Source: Solidesulfovibrio magneticus RS-1 | GTDB taxonomy: Bacteria > Desulfobacterota > Desulfovibrionia > Desulfovibrionales > Desulfovibrionaceae | Reading direction: 5' to 3' | Assembly (NCBI RefSeq): GCF_000010665.1 | Contig: NC_012796.1 | Location: 3,687,501-3,751,500 of the forward strand | Length of the DNA: 64,000 bases | Shown: piece after piece, positions 27,201 through 35,570 of the stretch | How positions within the stretch are numbered: the first letter of the stretch is position 1 | Layout: each line of letters opens with the position of its first letter | Translations under genes and position numbers: made by a program | Notes under the pieces: model-generated | Databases searched by the model: none | The model's input: only the letters and a program-made list of their open reading frames with translations | What the model was told of the DNA's origin: nothing

Positions 27201-27751
27201 GCCCGGCTGTGGGTCGGCACCGCGCCGCCGGTCAGGCCCGAGCCGCCGCCGCGCGGGATGATGGCGAATTCGAGTTCATTGGCCAGGCGCAGGATGTCGC
27301 GAATCTGCCCTTCGGTCTCGGGCAGGAGCATGCACAGGGGCAGCTCCATGCGCAGGTCGGTGGCGTCGGTGGAACACTCGACCAGGGAATTGGGCGCGGT
27401 GACCACGGCCTCGTCGGGCAGAAACTGGCGCAGGCGCTCGACGAGGTTGTCGCGAAAGCGGCTGTCCGCCTCATAGACGTCCCAGAAGGCCTTGTAGGCT
27501 TTCTTGATGGTGCGCGGATAATCGCCCCAGGCCTTGGGGTTGGCCTCGGCCAGGCGCTTTTCCACCGACGCCTTGACGTCGCCGGGATTGATAAACGGAT
27601 TGGAGCGCACCAAAAACAGCTCGGCGGCCACGGCCACGGCGAGGTTTTTGGCGTCCTCGGGCCAGGAATCCAGCTCATCGGCGGTGATGTCCAGGACCCG
27701 GGGCACGAGACGCTCAAGAGGCAGGGAAATATGGGGTGTTCGCTCCGACAT
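24227..27751 (-). CDS. Large FAD-binding and Fe-S oxidoreductase (GlcD/Dld-like plus GlpC-like)
   Basis: This encodes 1174 residues in one chain. Residues about 110-330 are an FAD-binding type 4 (PCMH) domain with IPRGGGSGLTGGAVP; 330-640 are the FAD-oxidase C-terminal domain with GEHGIGITK. Two [4Fe-4S] motifs follow, CNRCGKCKQVCPM and CTACGKCTGVCSV (about 725-825), then two CCG domains (HTHLCCGYPLL and LSPNCCGESG) like those of GlpC and heterodisulfide reductase. Such proteins oxidise D-2-hydroxyacids (D-lactate, glycolate, 2-hydroxyglutarate) and pass electrons to quinone or another carrier. The substrate is not settled by sequence. It is cytoplasmic with no membrane segment. First gene before ruvX and mltG. 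Confidence 0.87.
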   Translation of the reverse strand: MSERTPHISLPLERLVPRVLDITADELDSWPEDAKNLAVAVAAELFLVRSNPFINPGDVKASVEKRLAEANPKAWGDYPRTIKKAYKAFWDVYEADSRFRDNLVERLRQFLPDEAVVTAPNSLVECSTDATDLRMELPLCMLLPETEGQIRDILRLANELEFAIIPRGGGSGLTGGAVPTHSRAAILSLSKFKKILHIDLEAKTLCAQTGVLTLTAIKAAEAKGLLFTVDPASKAASSLGGNIAENAGGPFAFEYGTTLDNIISYRMVEATGEIIEIRRVDHPRHKIQPEETAVFEILDEDGIVRDVVKLPGNEIRGKNLGKDVSNKYLGGLPGVQKEGVDGVITEACFALYDIPKYSRTLCLEFFGRSMKNAMCVIRDVVGLRNRIREEGDAVKISALEEFNSKYVRAISYAKKSGLYEGDPISVLLLQLDSDDEDALLRAAADIVDIVDPYDNVDVFEAKDAKTAELYWEDRHKLSAISKRTSGFKINEDVVIPLSVVPEFAEFLEDLNLKCIARAYRTALQNAGRLPGVPASDEFIAMELEFCDRVLRGRISARDLSDSEVEVQTHYFFTDLASRYPRLKDRLVAIHAEMTATRIEVASHMHAGDGNCHVNIPVNSNDPEMMRQAWEAAEAVFETVTKLGGAVSGEHGIGITKIAFLAQDKIDALRAYKKRVDPKNIINPGKLTTRELAVEPYTFSFNRLIRDIKKTALPDKDLLISILSGIQFCNRCGKCKQVCPMFAPERGMLYHPRNKNISFGALIEAIYYSQITHGEPDAALLERLRGITDHCTACGKCTGVCSVKIQSGQVALGLRGFLDQQGHGGHPIKHKILNYLAEDPAGRVPKAAKLMAYGQQFHGKLMPLLPKFWRNRIENPGLRGPNPSLGLRNLAERLDLDKGSIFIPQEGREAPETVLYFPGCGASVFSSAIGLAAVHLLLRAEVAVLMPHTHLCCGYPLLAAGMGEAYRNNRERNRAALAALLDEAESLGLRPTYCLTSCGTCRESLEEHELKTLRPNLKHMDVTQFLMGRLDFPPAEDASPILYHAACHAEWADVPKTKAADMYKTALAKITGRPVALSPNCCGESGTGAMTTPAIYNRLRDRKRETLAENLAEAQESMPILVGCPSCKMGISRILSEMRDKHTVQHTLEYLAEALDGPKWKKLLAKAAKAARVRG

Positions 27752-27919
27752 GATAAGGCGCTTCCGGCGAGGGTTGAGGAAAGGAGGGAGTCAGATAATG
27801 CCGATGCCGGGGAAAGGCAAGGCCGGCCGCCGCGCCCGGCCCCGGCCGTAACGGGGTTCGCGTCGCTCCCACGACAAACGCCTCTGACGTTTGGCAGGCA
27901 ACAGACGAAGACCATAAAT

Positions 27920-27958
27920 CTTCCTTAACAAATACTCGCGTATTTTTAAGGGACGCGG
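27920..27958. repeat. A/T-rich repeat, copy 3
   Basis: TCTTCCTTAACAAATACTCG then CGTATTTTTAAGGGACGCG is an inverted repeat (AAATAC-TCGC-GTATTT, extended by CTTAA/TTAAG with one bulged base). It matches the copy at 21090 along its length. It lies between the mscS stop and the FAD/Fe-S gene start, in a 219-bp interval that holds no gene. Confidence 0.55.
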
Positions 27959-27970
27959 GGCCGGGCGGCC

Positions 27971-30343
27971 TCAGCCCTCCTCGTCAGCCTTTTCGACCTT
28001 GGCCGGCGGCCGTTCGGCATCCTGGCCGATGGCGGCGGCGGCAGCGGCGGCCGCGGCGGCGGCCAGGGGCGGCAGGCCGGCCGGCTGCTCGGCCGACTGT
28101 TCGCCGCCGGCCAGTCCGCGCATCTCGGGCGGGAAGTACACGGTGACATTGCGGTGGGCGAACTCGATGCCGTTTTTGCGAAACGCTTCCTGCACCCGGC
28201 GGTAAAGCTCCTTTTGCACCACGAACTGGCGGCCGGGCACGGTCTTGAACTTGATGCGCAGGATCATGGCCGAATCTTCCATCTTGCGCACGCCCATGGA
28301 CTTGATGTCGCTGAGCATGCCTTGGCTCAGTTCCTCGTCGGCCAGGAACTCCTTGTTGATGCGCTTGATGATCTTGCGGATCTTGTCGATGTCGGCGTCG
28401 TAGCGCACCCGGAAATCGAGCTTGGAAATGATGTAGTCGCGGCTGAAGTTTTGCAGGATTTTAAGCCCCCCGTAGGGGATGGTGAAGACCATGCCGCGCG
28501 GGTGGCGCAGTTTCATGGAGCGCAGGGAAATCTGCTCCACCGTGCCCTTGGCCGTGCCGGCCTCCACGTAGTCGCCCACGCGAAAGGCGTCGTCGATGAG
28601 GAAAAAGACGCCGGAGATGATGTCCTTGACCAGCGTCTGGGCGCCGAAGCCGATGGCCAAGCCGATGACGCCCGCGCCGGCGATCAGGGGCGCGATGTCC
28701 ACCCCAAGCGCCGACAGGGCGATGAGCGCCCCCATCACCACGATGACGCTTAAGATGAACTTGCGCAGCAGCATGAGCAGCGTGGCGCTGCGCGAACCGC
28801 CCGCGCCGCCGCCCTCCTCCATCTCCTCGCCCGGCAAAGAGGTTTCTTCGCTCAGCCGCCGGTCAATGCGGATGCGCACCACTTCCCAGGCGAGCAGACC
28901 GCCCACGACCACCAAAAGGACGCTCAGCACGTTGCGGGCAAACAGCCAGCCAAGGGGAATCTCCACGCCCCACATCTTGAGCATGGCAAAGGCGGCGAAG
29001 GCGGCCAGCACCAGACGCAGGGCTTTGCGGATCAGCGGAATGTAATAGCGCAGGGTGCGTTTGTCCGGCTCGGCCTTGGCCTCGGCCTGCTCGGCGGCGA
29101 CGGCGGCGGCGCTCCCCGCGTCCAGGGGAATGATCTCCCGGTCCTCCCCGGAGGCGACGAGCAACAGCTTTCGCACCCACAGGTCCACGCCGATGCAGGC
29201 CGGTATGGCGAAAAGGCCCATGACCAGATGCAGGATGGTGGCGTCGCCGACCAGGGACTGGCTGCTCCAATACAGGCCAATGGCCAGGACATAGACCATG
29301 GCCACGACATGGCCATAGCGGGCGGCAAAGGCGCGCTTCCCGGCCGGTTCGCCGTCGCCGGCAATGGCGGCGGCCACCCGCTCCCGGTTGGCGTAGAGCA
29401 TGGCCGCCAGCATGATGCCGACCAGCGGGCCGGCCTGGGCGTAGAGGATGTCGCCAAAGGCCTCGGCCTGGCCCACCTTTTCCAGGGCGATGCTGACCAC
29501 GCCCACCACCAGGCAAACCAGGGCAATGGCCACCATGCCGCGATACAGGGTGGCCGCGTCGGCGTCGGCCAGGGGAATGGGCCGGGCGGCCTCGAAATCC
29601 GGCGCGAGCAGCACCCGGGCGGCGGCCTGGATGCACAGATAATTGGTCAGGCCGACGACGCACAGCAAGCCCAGTTCGCGCAGCGCGCCCGAGGCCGGGA
29701 CCAGAACCAGGTAGAGCAGGGAAGCGACCACGAAAAAGGCCGCCACCTCCAGCAGTTGCAGCCCGAGGTTGGCCAGGATCGCCAGCCACCGGCCAGGGCG
29801 CGGCCCGGGGCCGGCCGCGTCCAGACGCCGCTTGAAGCCCTGGCGCAGCCGGCCGGTCCACAGGAAAGCCGCCACCCCCCCGGCCATGATGGCGGCCAAC
29901 ACGAGCAGATAACGCAACAAGACGGGCGCGCCGCCGCCGTCGCTCAAGTTGGCCAGAATCTTGTGCCGGCCCAACTCCTGGCCGGCTTCGTGGAAAAAGG
30001 CGGCGTTTCGGGCCTGGATGGTGCGGATGTTGGATTCCAGCCCTTCAAAAACATCCTGGATCAGGCCGCTGGACTGGCCGGAGCCTTCGCCTTCGTTGGC
30101 CTTGGCCTTGGCCGCCAGTTTTGCGTGAAGCAGTTGGCGAGCCTGGGCGTCGGTCAGGGTGGCCATGAAGGCATCGACCTGGGCCGGATCGGTGGGTTCC
30201 TGGACATTGGCGGCCGGCGGGGCCTTGGCCGCCTTGGGCATGGCCGGATTAATGCCGGCCCGGGCCGGGCCGACGCCCCAGGCCAGGGTCATGACCAGGG
30301 CCAGGGCCAAAAAGACCGCGCGTTGCCGCACTGTCGCCGTCAT
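27971..30343 (-). CDS. MscS-family mechanosensitive channel, large form
   Basis: This encodes 790 residues from ATG 30343, chosen for AAGGAGC 6 bp upstream and a signal peptide (1-29). A periplasmic helical region (30-140) precedes about 10 membrane segments. The MscS core lies at about 540-760: pore helix with VIGLAIGFGAQTLVKDIISG, beta domain RVGDYVEAGTAKGTVEQISL, and the C-terminal cage. The large size groups it with MscK/YbdG-like channels that open under hypo-osmotic stress in the inner membrane. The C-terminal tail contains eleven consecutive Ala. Monocistronic, downstream of the UspA operon terminator. Confidence 0.9.
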   Translation of the reverse strand: MTATVRQRAVFLALALVMTLAWGVGPARAGINPAMPKAAKAPPAANVQEPTDPAQVDAFMATLTDAQARQLLHAKLAAKAKANEGEGSGQSSGLIQDVFEGLESNIRTIQARNAAFFHEAGQELGRHKILANLSDGGGAPVLLRYLLVLAAIMAGGVAAFLWTGRLRQGFKRRLDAAGPGPRPGRWLAILANLGLQLLEVAAFFVVASLLYLVLVPASGALRELGLLCVVGLTNYLCIQAAARVLLAPDFEAARPIPLADADAATLYRGMVAIALVCLVVGVVSIALEKVGQAEAFGDILYAQAGPLVGIMLAAMLYANRERVAAAIAGDGEPAGKRAFAARYGHVVAMVYVLAIGLYWSSQSLVGDATILHLVMGLFAIPACIGVDLWVRKLLLVASGEDREIIPLDAGSAAAVAAEQAEAKAEPDKRTLRYYIPLIRKALRLVLAAFAAFAMLKMWGVEIPLGWLFARNVLSVLLVVVGGLLAWEVVRIRIDRRLSEETSLPGEEMEEGGGAGGSRSATLLMLLRKFILSVIVVMGALIALSALGVDIAPLIAGAGVIGLAIGFGAQTLVKDIISGVFFLIDDAFRVGDYVEAGTAKGTVEQISLRSMKLRHPRGMVFTIPYGGLKILQNFSRDYIISKLDFRVRYDADIDKIRKIIKRINKEFLADEELSQGMLSDIKSMGVRKMEDSAMILRIKFKTVPGRQFVVQKELYRRVQEAFRKNGIEFAHRNVTVYFPPEMRGLAGGEQSAEQPAGLPPLAAAAAAAAAAAIGQDAERPPAKVEKADEEG

Positions 30344-30472
30344 GCTCGCTCCTTGGGGACTGGCTGGACGCGCCCGCCGAGGCAAGGTGGCGGAAGCTTG
30401 CGCATGGTATGCCAGGCGGCGCGACAAGACAATGGCGGTTTCGGTTTGCGGCCGTTGCTGTCGCGACGAACG

Positions 30473-30504
30473 CAAAAAACGGGCGGCCCCGAAGGACCGC
30501 CCGT
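30473..30504 (-). terminator. Intrinsic terminator of the usp-yeiH operon
   Basis: On the minus strand an 11-bp stem with one mismatch (30504-30494 with 30489-30479) and loop TTCG is followed by TTTTTT. It lies 27 bp after the UspA stop codon and separates this operon from mscS. Confidence 0.93.
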
Positions 30505-30531
30505 CGATAATGAGCAGGGTTGCCGGCCGCC

Positions 30532-30996
30532 TCAGGCCGCCGCGACGGTCTGTCCAGCCAGGACCACCGGGCAGGGTGCGCCGCGAAGCAGAGCGGCCGT
30601 GCCGCCGCGACGCGGAGACAGGCCGCGCGTGAGCGGATCGGCGCACACGATATGGCCGTAACCGCCTTCCCGGGCCTCGCGGATGACCGCGTCGGTCAGA
30701 TGCTCCAGATCGTCGCAGCAAATGGCCTCGAACCGGGCGTCCACGCCGGCCGCCAGGGCCTCGGCCAGGAATCGGGCCTTGAGTTCGGCCTCGGCCGCCT
30801 TTTCGTGCTCCTCGATGTAGCCGAGGAACGTGGCCCGGGCGTTGGAGCCGAGCAGCCAGTCATGGCCGATGTAGACGTTCCAGCCGCGCTCGTAGACGAA
30901 AAGCCCCACGGCGGTCTGGCCAAGCTGCCGGGCCAGGGCCAGGCCTTGGCCGATGGCCTTGCCGGACTCGTCGAGGACGACCAGCACCCCGGTCAC
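30532..30996 (-). CDS. Universal stress protein (UspA family), diverged
   Basis: This encodes 154 residues. The N-terminal strand GVLVVLDESGKAIGQGLALARQ and the C-terminal APCPVVLAG follow the Usp fold, but the usual ATP-binding GX2GX9G(S/T) motif is not evident, so it may be a non-nucleotide-binding member. It overlaps the biotinyl-like gene by 4 bp and is the last gene of a four-gene operon that both begins and ends with a Usp gene. Confidence 0.78.
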   Translation of the reverse strand: MTGVLVVLDESGKAIGQGLALARQLGQTAVGLFVYERGWNVYIGHDWLLGSNARATFLGYIEEHEKAAEAELKARFLAEALAAGVDARFEAICCDDLEHLTDAVIREAREGGYGHIVCADPLTRGLSPRRGGTAALLRGAPCPVVLAGQTVAAA

Positions 30997-31394
30997 GGCA
31001 AGGTCCCCTTCTCATGCTCCAGGACCACGATGGGCTTGCCCTTCTTGAGTTCGTCGCCGGGTTTGGCCACGACCTTGATCACCTTGCCGCCGGCGGCGGA
31101 CTTGATCTCGCGCACCACCAGCTTTTCCTCGACCTTGCCCTGGGTCCACTTCTTTTCCTTCACTTCAAAGGAATACAGCGGCTCGCCCTTTTTCACCATG
31201 CCCGACTCGACGGCGGCAATGGCCACGATCTTGCCGTCCATGGGCGCGCCGACAGTGACCGTGGGCACGATAAAGGCCATGTAGCACAGCACGAACACCA
31301 CCAGACAGCCGACCAGCACGATGGCCGCCACATCCTCGTGGCGGTCGGACCGGAACACCGTCATCTTGCCGCTTTTTTTCACTTCTCCGGCCAT
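30993..31394 (-). CDS. Membrane-anchored biotinyl/lipoyl-domain-like protein
   Basis: This encodes 133 residues. A single membrane segment (about 22-44, AAIVLVGCLVVFVLCYMAFI) is followed by a biotinyl/lipoyl-type barrel of two half motifs: GAPMDGKIVAIAAVESGMVK and SAAGGKVIKVVAKPGDELKK. The MKM tripeptide that accepts biotin is missing; EVKEKKW stands at the turn. It may be an unmodified structural barrel, as in membrane-fusion proteins. Its position between a YeiH-like transporter and UspA suggests it is an accessory subunit of the transporter; that is inference. Confidence 0.72.
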   Translation of the reverse strand: MAGEVKKSGKMTVFRSDRHEDVAAIVLVGCLVVFVLCYMAFIVPTVTVGAPMDGKIVAIAAVESGMVKKGEPLYSFEVKEKKWTQGKVEEKLVVREIKSAAGGKVIKVVAKPGDELKKGKPIVVLEHEKGTLP

Positions 31395-31406
31395 ATCATA
31401 AACTCC

Positions 31407-32516
31407 TTAGAAGGATGATTCCTTGCTGACGAAAAACATGATGACAAGCAGGGCCACGACATACTTGAGACAGCCGGCGGCCAGACCGACCTTGAGCGGC
31501 TTGCCGCCGGCGGTCTTGATCTCGCGGATGTCGATGTAGGCGCCCTGGCCGACCAGGCCGATGCCGAAGATCCAGGACATGACGTCGCGCATCATGTGCA
31601 GGGTGTTGGAACCCTCGGCCCCAAGCGCCCCAACCGACGACAGGAAGGTCATGCCGAAAAAGCCGATGACGAAAATGGGGAACTTGTCCTTGAGGATGCC
31701 GACCAGGGACAGATGCTCGGCCTGGGCCTCGGCGCGCCAGAACCACATGGTGATGAAAAAGACCACGAACGGGATGGAGATGACGCGCACCACGTTCCAG
31801 ATCTCGCCATAAGCCACGGCCGTGCCCGGGGCGATGGTCGGGTTGAAGGCCAGGCAGGTGGCCAGCACTTGGCCGGAGTTGAGAATGCCCGTGCCGACCC
31901 AGGCCCCGAACTGGTAGTCGGACATTTGCAGCGCCTTGCCGACAAAGGGCGACACGAACATGGTCATAATGCCGAAACCAAGGATGGTGGCGATGACCAG
32001 GGCCACGTCGGACGGCTTGGCCTTGACCGCCGGCGAGGTGGCCACGGCGGCCGAAACGCCGCACACGCCGCAGGCTGCGGCCATGACGCCGATCAGCGAG
32101 CGGTCCATGCCCATGAGCCGGCCCAGGAACATCACGAAGAAGATGGTGCCGAAAACAAAGGTCATGATGAGCAGGATGGCGATGCCGCCGACCTTGGCCA
32201 GGCTCTGGATGGTGTAGAGCGAGCCCAGCATGATGACGCCGGACTTGATGAACAGGCGCGTGGTGCGAAAGCCCTCTTCAGCCCAGGCCGGAATCTTGCC
32301 GCCAAAAAGCAGGTTGCGGTAGAGCATGCCGACGATGATGGCCAAAAGGATGTAGTTGAGGCTCAGCACCTTGACCAGCCAGCCTTTCTGGCCAAACAGC
32401 ACGGTATTGGCCATCCACGGCTCGACCCAGGTGCGCAGCACCCACAGCGTGCCGACCATCAGGGCCAGGCCCGGAAGGATGGCGGCGATTTTCCCGAAAA
32501 TTCCCTTGTCTTCCAT
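31407..32516 (-). CDS. YeiH-family (putative sulfate exporter) transporter
   Basis: This encodes 369 residues with about ten hydrophobic segments. The conserved core IGVMAAACGVCGVSAAVATS and GTGILNSGQVLAT belongs to the UPF0324/YeiH family, annotated as putative sulfate exporters. In a sulfate reducer such a carrier could handle sulfate, sulfite, sulfide or related anions, but no member with this gene context is characterised to my knowledge. It is the second gene of the operon after UspA (15 bp spacing), followed after 12 bp by the biotinyl-like gene. Confidence 0.82.
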   Translation of the reverse strand: MEDKGIFGKIAAILPGLALMVGTLWVLRTWVEPWMANTVLFGQKGWLVKVLSLNYILLAIIVGMLYRNLLFGGKIPAWAEEGFRTTRLFIKSGVIMLGSLYTIQSLAKVGGIAILLIMTFVFGTIFFVMFLGRLMGMDRSLIGVMAAACGVCGVSAAVATSPAVKAKPSDVALVIATILGFGIMTMFVSPFVGKALQMSDYQFGAWVGTGILNSGQVLATCLAFNPTIAPGTAVAYGEIWNVVRVISIPFVVFFITMWFWRAEAQAEHLSLVGILKDKFPIFVIGFFGMTFLSSVGALGAEGSNTLHMMRDVMSWIFGIGLVGQGAYIDIREIKTAGGKPLKVGLAAGCLKYVVALLVIMFFVSKESSF

Positions 32517-32531
32517 GATAAACCCCTCTGC

Positions 32532-32954
32532 TTATTTCACGATGAGCACGCTGCGCGTGGAGTATTCCGCCACCCGGGACGACACGCTGCCCATAAGCAT
32601 GCGCAGCGCCCCGTGCTTGCCGGTGGAACCGACAATGATCAGATCGGCGTCAGCCTCGTCGGCCGCGTCCAGGATGCCGTCGGCCGGCCGGCCTTCCTTG
32701 ACCACGAGTTCGGCCGTGATGCCCTTTTCCGTCAGTCTGGCCTGGACCTTACGCATGGCCCCGCCGGCTTCCTCGGTAAGGGACCGGGAGACCAGTTCGC
32801 AGCCTTCCGCGCCGATCTCCTCGCTCGACAGGCACAGGTCCGGCACGACGCTGACGACAACGAGCGAGCCGCCGAACTTGCCGGCGATCTCGGCGGCCGT
32901 ATCCAGCGCCTTGTCCGCTTTGGGAGACCCGTCATGGGCTACGAGAATCTTCAT
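32532..32954 (-). CDS. Universal stress protein (UspA family)
   Basis: This encodes 140 residues from ATG 32954, set by AAAGGAGGGG a few bases upstream. N-terminal MKILVAHDGSPKADKALD and the C-terminal ATP-binding loop IIVGSTGKHGALRMLMGSVS (GX2GX9GS) are intact, so this is an ATP-binding UspA. It leads the operon UspA, YeiH-like transporter, biotinyl-like protein, UspA, about 35 bp downstream of a sigma-54 promoter. Confidence 0.9.
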   Translation of the reverse strand: MKILVAHDGSPKADKALDTAAEIAGKFGGSLVVVSVVPDLCLSSEEIGAEGCELVSRSLTEEAGGAMRKVQARLTEKGITAELVVKEGRPADGILDAADEADADLIIVGSTGKHGALRMLMGSVSSRVAEYSTRSVLIVK

Positions 32955-32988
32955 GTTTCCCCTCCTTTGTGTAGGTGCTACGGCCATT

Positions 32989-33005
32989 TGCAAAGGCGGG
33001 GCCAA
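32989..33005 (-). promoter_or_regulatory. Sigma-54 (-24/-12) promoter of the usp-yeiH operon
   Basis: On the minus strand TTGGCCCCGCCTTTGCA matches YTGGCACGRNNNTTGCW at all but two defined positions, with GG and GC exactly 10 bp apart. Transcription should begin near 32977, giving a 5' leader of about 23 nt that contains the strong Shine-Dalgarno of UspA. The divergent gene pair encodes a sensor kinase and a sigma-54 activator, the likely regulator. Confidence 0.8.
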
Positions 33006-33149
33006 AACCTTCAAAGGTGGAACCACACGGTTTTCCATGACTTTTCTGAAAGGATCGGGCAACACCGCAAACTCCAGTTAGCACCCTGACGCCGCCGGGC
33101 CGCATTGCCTTTTTCCCGAACCGGCCCCACATTCCGCCAAGGAGCGGAC

Positions 33150-35570
33150 ATGAAAAGCCTCAAGCATCGTTTCCTCGTCGGCCTGTCGGTCAGCATGGCC
33201 GCCCTGGGCATCTTTTTCGCCGTGCTTTTGTCCATGAACCTGCGCGACCAGCTCGTCAGCGACACCGAGCACAAGGCTTCCCTGGTGCTGTCCCAGGTCG
33301 AGGCCGTGCAGGCCTACGTGCGCGAAGTCTTGCGCCCCTCCATGTACGACCTGCTGCCGCCCGACGCCTTTATCCTGGAAGCCATGTCCACCTCGTTCGT
33401 CACCCGCAAGGTCATGAGCGACCACAACGCCCTGGGCGACCAGTTCCGCTACCGCCGGGTGGCCGTGGGGGCGCGCAACCCCGATTACGAGGCCGACGCC
33501 TTTGAGCGCGGCGTCATGGCCCGCTTTGCCGCCGATCCGGAAGTGACGCGCATTGAGGAAATCACCGAGCGAAACGGCGAGGAAGTGTTCGTGGCCGCCC
33601 GGCCGGTGCGCTTCGAACCGTCGTGCCTGCGCTGCCACGGCGACCCGGCCGACGCGCCCAAGGCCCTTCTTGAGCGCTACGGCGACACGCGCGGGTTCTG
33701 GCGGCACTCCGGCGAACTCTTCGGTCTGGACATGGTCACCGTGCCCGTGGCCGGGGCGCTGGGCCAGATCAAGGGCACGACCATCAGCTTCCTGTCGCTT
33801 TTCGCCCTGGGGCTGGCCGCCTTCTATCTGACGTTGCAGGTCTTTTTCGACCGGCTGGTGGTGGTCAACCTGCGCCGGGCAACGGACGTGCTGCGCCGGT
33901 ATTTTCCCAAGGAAGCCGGCGAGGCCCCCAAGGCCGCCGCCCCGGCCGCCGTGGAAGACGAGATCGAGGAAATCTACGCCGGTATCGACGCCATGGCTTC
34001 GCGCCTCAAGGAAGCCCGGGAGAACATTGAGGACCACGCCCAAAATCTTGAGCGCAAGGTGGCTGACCGCACCCTGGAGCTGGCCCGGGAAGCCGACGAG
34101 CGCCGCTCGGACGTGTCCCTGTTTGTGGAGCTTTTAAGCATCCTCAACTTCTCCCAGACCCGCTCCGAACTCTTAAGCGCCGCCCTGGCCCGGGTGGCCG
34201 GCCGGTTTGGCGCTTCCGGGGCGGCTTATGAGTGCGAATTTTCCGGCGGCGGCTCGGTCACCTGGCCCCCGGGCGCGGCCATCCCGCCGCCGCCGGCCGA
34301 CTGGCGCGCCCTGCTCGCCGTGGGAGAGCTGGTCCTGGCCGACCATACGGCCCTTATTCCCGTGCGCACCACCGACGTCAGCCGGGGCTTACTCCGCCTC
34401 TATTTCCCCGAGGACGGCCCCGGCCCCGATCCCCAGGCCGAGGACCTCTACCGGGCCATCGGCCACCAGCTCGGCATTGCGCTGGAAAACCTCGACGCCA
34501 TCAATTCGCTTTTGGCCCAAAACACCCTGCTCGCCTCCATCTTCGACGGCATCTCCGATCCGCTGGCGCTTATCGACAGCGCCTCGGGCATCATTCTGGC
34601 CAACGAACCGGCCCGGGAGCTGGCCCGGGCCCTGGAAGACCGCCCCGCCCGTCCCGGCGAAACGCCGCGCCTGCCGGCCCGGCTGGTGGGCGATCCCATA
34701 CACACCGGCGACGCCGGCCCGGACGCGCCCGTGGCCACCACCGTGGCCCTGGACGGCGGCCGGTCCTTTGCCGTGGCCCGCTATCCCCTGGCCTCGCCGT
34801 CGGGGCATTCCCGACGCTTCGTGGTCTATGCCCGGGAAAACACCGCCGAACGGCGAATGCTTGAGCAGCTGCGCCAGACCGAAAAGCTCGTGGCCGTGGG
34901 CAAACTGGCCGCCGGGCTGGCCCATGAGATCAACAATCCGCTAGGGGTCATCGCCTGCTACGCCGAACTGCTGCGCCAATCCCTGGTCGATCCCCAGGCC
35001 CTGGACGATCTGGCCGTCATCGAACGCCACGCCGTCATGGCCAAGAAGGTGCTGCGCGACCTTCTCGACTTCGCCCGGCCCAGGCCGGCCAAGCCCGGTC
35101 CCTGCGACATCAAGGCGCTGCTCTCGGGTTTGGCCCGCATCTTCGAGGTCCAGGCTCAGTCGCGTCGTTCCAGCCTGCGCCTGGACGTGCCCGAGGGCAT
35201 CCCCCTGGCCAAGGCCGACGCCGGCGCTTTGGAGCAGGTGCTCTCCAACCTGCTGCTAAACGCCCTGGACGCCGTCGAGCCGGGCCAGGGGCGCATCACC
35301 CTGGCCGCCGCCGCCTCCGAGGACGGCGGGCAAGTCAACCTCACCGTGGCCGACAACGGCCCCGGCATCCCGGCCGTTGACCTGCCCCACATCTTCGATC
35401 CGTTTTTCACCACCAAGGAAGCCGGGCGCGGCACGGGCCTGGGGCTGGCCGTGGCGTTCGGGCTCATGCGCGACATGGGCGGTACCATTGAAGCCCAAAA
35501 CGACGGCGGCGCGGTCTTCACCCTGACCCTGCCCGCCTGCCACGGCCCTTGCCAGGAGGACGCCTCGTGA
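33150..35570 (+). CDS. Sensor histidine kinase with periplasmic c-type heme domain
   Basis: This encodes 806 residues from ATG 33150 (AAGGAGC upstream). Two membrane segments (about 8-28 and 206-228) bracket a DUF3365/Tll0287-like periplasmic domain containing the heme c site Cys159-Leu-Arg-Cys162-His163. A coiled coil (about 270-320), a GAF-like part and a PAS-like part (about 450-560) follow. His592 in GLAHEINNP is the phosphorylation site, and the ATPase domain ends with GRGTGLGLAVAFGLMRDMGG. The domain suggests sensing of redox state or a gas ligand in the periplasm. Its stop overlaps the GTG of the response regulator. Confidence 0.9.
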   Translation: MKSLKHRFLVGLSVSMAALGIFFAVLLSMNLRDQLVSDTEHKASLVLSQVEAVQAYVREVLRPSMYDLLPPDAFILEAMSTSFVTRKVMSDHNALGDQFRYRRVAVGARNPDYEADAFERGVMARFAADPEVTRIEEITERNGEEVFVAARPVRFEPSCLRCHGDPADAPKALLERYGDTRGFWRHSGELFGLDMVTVPVAGALGQIKGTTISFLSLFALGLAAFYLTLQVFFDRLVVVNLRRATDVLRRYFPKEAGEAPKAAAPAAVEDEIEEIYAGIDAMASRLKEARENIEDHAQNLERKVADRTLELAREADERRSDVSLFVELLSILNFSQTRSELLSAALARVAGRFGASGAAYECEFSGGGSVTWPPGAAIPPPPADWRALLAVGELVLADHTALIPVRTTDVSRGLLRLYFPEDGPGPDPQAEDLYRAIGHQLGIALENLDAINSLLAQNTLLASIFDGISDPLALIDSASGIILANEPARELARALEDRPARPGETPRLPARLVGDPIHTGDAGPDAPVATTVALDGGRSFAVARYPLASPSGHSRRFVVYARENTAERRMLEQLRQTEKLVAVGKLAAGLAHEINNPLGVIACYAELLRQSLVDPQALDDLAVIERHAVMAKKVLRDLLDFARPRPAKPGPCDIKALLSGLARIFEVQAQSRRSSLRLDVPEGIPLAKADAGALEQVLSNLLLNALDAVEPGQGRITLAAAASEDGGQVNLTVADNGPGIPAVDLPHIFDPFFTTKEAGRGTGLGLAVAFGLMRDMGGTIEAQNDGGAVFTLTLPACHGPCQEDAS

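Noticed and set aside
24206-27928. Two long plus-strand open frames (460 and 708 codons) opposite the FAD/Fe-S gene
   Set aside because: Glycine/histidine/valine-rich shadow frames of a GC-rich gene; the minus-strand protein shows clear conserved motifs throughout.
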